This document shows, piece by piece, positions 61,791-64,000 of a stretch of 64,000 nucleotides of DNA. Position 1 is the stretch's first letter. Each line of letters begins with the position of its first letter. A model generated the notes under the pieces. The model saw only the letters and a program-made list of their open reading frames with translations, searched no databases and was not told the DNA's origin. The translations under genes were made by a program, and so were the position numbers. Source of the DNA: Dactylorhiza incarnata (taxonomy: Eukaryota; Streptophyta; Magnoliopsida; Asparagales; Orchidaceae); NCBI GenBank assembly GCA_033032865.1, contig JAWHQI010001214.1:1-64000 (forward strand), given 5' to 3'.

Positions 61791-62530
61791 CCTTCTGGAT
61801 CTGGATGAGGAACCATATTCTGACTCACTGTCTGAGTCATATTTGGCCATCAAGCATTGGTCATTTTCTTTTGATTTTTCCTCTTCATCAGATGAGCAGG
61901 ATGAAGATTCTGATTCAGATTCTGTTTCACTCCAGGTTTCTGCTACAAATCCTCTTCCCTTCTTCTTGTGTTTGTGGGAGGAAGACTTGTTGGAGTGTCT
62001 TTTATCATTCTTTTCTTTTCTCTTCTCCTTCTTCTGATTTTCTAGACAATCTGGCAGAATGTGTTCAGGTTTCTTGCAGTCAAAACAAATAACTTTTTTA
62101 GAATTTGACTTGTCATACCTTGGCTTTTCCCTTGATCTGGAATATTTCTTTCTGAAGTCCTTCTTAGCCATTTTGTAGAACTTTTTGGCTAGAAGGCTCA
62201 TGAACTCTTCATCTCTTGGAGCCTTTTCTTCTTCTTTAGTAGCTTGGAAAGCTATACTTCTCTCCTTCTTGGATGCTGGAGATGAAGTAGATTGCTTAGC
62301 TTCCCTGGATTTGATGAGCTGCTCATAGGATTTCAGCTTTCCTAGCAGTGTCTCAGTGGAAATCTCATTCAAGCTTCTGGCTTCCTTGATAGGCCAGATT
62401 CTGGAATCCCATGTGCTAGGGAAGCACATAAGGATCTTGTCATTGATCTCAGTCAATGAGATTTCTTTGTCCAAGGACTTCAGCTCATTGATTATGAGGC
62501 TGAGCCTGTTATACATGTGATGCCGCGACC
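61791..62530 (-). pseudogene. gag: Sirevirus Gag, partial
   Basis: On the minus strand: RLSLIINELKSLDKEISLTE, STWDSRIWPIKEARSLNEIS, LGKLKSYEQLIKSREAKQ (second half of the UBN2-type capsid), a basic region, a zinc knuckle CFDCKKPEHILPDC in which the usual Gly before His is Glu, then lysine- and Asp/Ser-rich tail (SETESESESSSCSSDEEE). The N-terminal ~130 residues are missing: sequence changes at about 62530 to an unrelated segment. The C-terminus is interrupted by the TIR element at 61790 and continues at 60906. Confidence 0.85.
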
Positions 62531-63543
62531 TCTCCACCTATCCTTGAAGATGATCCAGTTGCCGAGGCACAACGACATAAAGACTTTAGGCGCCATGAAG
62601 ACGCTAACGGAAGACGGCGTTACGACCTCCGCCCGTGGCGTGCCAAGCCCGCTTGAAGACTTTTTAATTTACGTAGTTCATTTATTTTATATATTTGCGA
62701 ATATAAAATTATTTCATATTGTGGAAATAATTTTATATTCATTATGCACTTGTATTATTTTCATTTCATGCATTTGAACTTTTGGGTTGTATTTAACCAT
62801 TCGGATGTCGGAGATTAAATCGTCATCATGAATGGTTGATTGTTTTTGTAAACTCCTATTTAAGGAGGCCTTGATGAGAGTGGTAATAGATTTGAAGAAG
62901 CCAACCCTAATTTTCAGTTTGAAAATTTCGGCCAAGAGGAGACTCCCCCTTGTCGCCGCCCATAGGTGTAAAGCCTCCCCCTTGTGCTTCCTCCATCCCG
63001 ACGGTGCGACTCCGGCGTGGATTCCTTCGGTGCGACTCCAAGGAGAAGGTTGCAGCCCCATTCGGTGTGAAGCCGGTGGTTCCATGGAGAGAGTGATTCT
63101 CCCACCATATCGTGTGTACTTGATGTTCTTGGTTGGGTAATCTCTTCTCCATCTAGTGATTCCTCTCTTTAGTTTTGTGGAGGTTTACGCAACCGACTTT
63201 TCCGTGATTTTTAAATACATCACTTGCTCTCCGAATCGATTTCATCATTATTGATCTTCGTTATCTCCGGATCGGGAAGATCCATTGTGTTTGGCGGATC
63301 TAGGCCTATAGCCTTGGTTTGCCCTCACAAAGGATTGTAAAGCTTTGCCCTAATCTTTGGGAACATGTTGACTATTGCTTAATCGTAGATCTAGAGTTTA
63401 AACTCCTCTTGTCGTTGTTTTATGTTTGCGAGCGAAAGATCCGTTATTGTGAGCGCTAGAATGTTTGTGTAGGTGCGGCTAGATCTATAGTTTATTGTGG
63501 GCGAACGAGAGATTATATCGTGTGTGTCTCTTATGAGACCCAC
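62531..63543. other. Unclassified segment, possible LTR-like
   Basis: A short plus-strand frame near 62540-62660 reads DDPVAEAQRHKDFRRHEDAN and ends in a stop; I do not recognise it. An AT-rich stretch follows, with a TATA-like 'ctatttaag' at 62855-62863, a GC-rich leader with repeated 'ggtgcgactcc' (63003, 63030) and a region of 'gagcgctagaa' and 'gcgaacgagag'. The layout (coding tail, AT-rich, TATA, leader) resembles the 3' end and LTR of a retroelement, but no terminal motif or second copy is in the window. Confidence 0.4.
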
Positions 63544-64000
63544 TGTAACATCCCCAATCCTTCTAGACCCCTAGATGGTGTTAGGGCATGGGTGGTGTGC
63601 GGAATGGCCACTAAGGCCCTTGGGCCAAGTGGAGTGTGCTAAGTGCACACCAAGGGCACAAAATCAACATAGCCCAATACCACTCCCTTAGGCCAATTGA
63701 CCCTCAATTCACCAAATTGACCTCCCCCATACCACCCTAACCACTAAGGAAGACCATAACCATGGAAATTGCACTTGGGTGGGACCCAATTGCATGAAAT
63801 TGACCAAAGTCAACAATAGGTCAACATTAACCAAACTAAGTCAACTATGGTGCAAGTGACCCTCAAATGTTCAAATTGACCTTACCACCACACCCTAAAC
63901 ACCTTAAGGAACTCATTGGACCCAAAAGCCCCATCATGGTGGGACCAATTGACCCCAATTGACCAAAGTCAAACTTTACCCAATTTTGGTCAAATCCACA
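63544..64000 (+). mobile_element. Chromovirus LTR, beginning only
   Basis: It starts 'tgtaacatccccaatcc', with 'tagacccctagatgg' and the 'accaaagtcaac' blocks seen at 1588 and 11102. It runs out of the window. Confidence 0.8.

Overview
This window is a deeply nested stack of plant transposable elements. I found no host protein gene, no intact RNA gene and no bacterial or organellar sequence. The organism is a flowering plant: the window holds Ty1/copia Sireviruses with an extra ORF after pol, a Ty3/gypsy chromovirus with a C-terminal chromodomain and very long TGTAAC...TTACA LTRs, a hAT DNA transposon with a BED/DUF659-type transposase, an Athila-like solo LTR and a 5S-derived (Cassandra-like) repeat. 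I cannot name the species.

Layout from left to right. 1-1306 is the end of a Sirevirus-type LTR. 1588-2004 is the start of a chromovirus LTR that appears to resume at 50449-53532. Both halves carry the pentamer AATTT (2000-2004 and 50444-50448), so the block 2005-50443 may be one nested insertion. Inside it, a 5S-bearing foldback (2005-2112 plus 8552-9053) is split by a decayed copia element (2113-8551). Chromovirus RNase H, integrase and chromodomain remains (9057-11004) follow. Then comes a 5-kb LTR (11102-13399 plus 30235-32941), split by a hAT transposon (13400-30226, 8-bp target duplication). That hAT is itself split by a solo LTR (15301-17253) and by a young, coding-complete Sirevirus (17978-29711, TSD CAATT). 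After the LTR come chromovirus PBS, gag, protease and the start of RT (32944-35466). RT is broken by a second, less decayed copia element on the minus strand (35467-41986), resumes for about 100 bp and jumps into another LTR copy (42092-50443). That copy is split by a 5.35-kb satellite-rich solo LTR (44094-49444, TSD AGGTC).

The right part (53533-64000) holds an inverted LTR fragment, a solo LTR with GC-rich tandem arrays (54615-56092), a small hairpin element, AT-rich sequence, a decayed Sirevirus (LTR 58115-59626, gag 61791-62530) cut by a TIR element, an unclassified 1-kb segment and the start of one more chromovirus LTR.

The most interesting readings concern expression control. The chromovirus seems to carry a 100-nt AT-rich GT-AG intron exactly between gag and protease; removing it puts the two in frame, and retaining it ends Gag after a few codons. 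Its gag frame also seems to begin with a short exon inside the LTR. In the young Sirevirus, gag and pol lie in different frames, each with a stop, next to a sequence that looks like a splice acceptor. Two large palindromes carry Pol III-type promoter sequences (5S-like and tRNA/SINE-like) in their arms.
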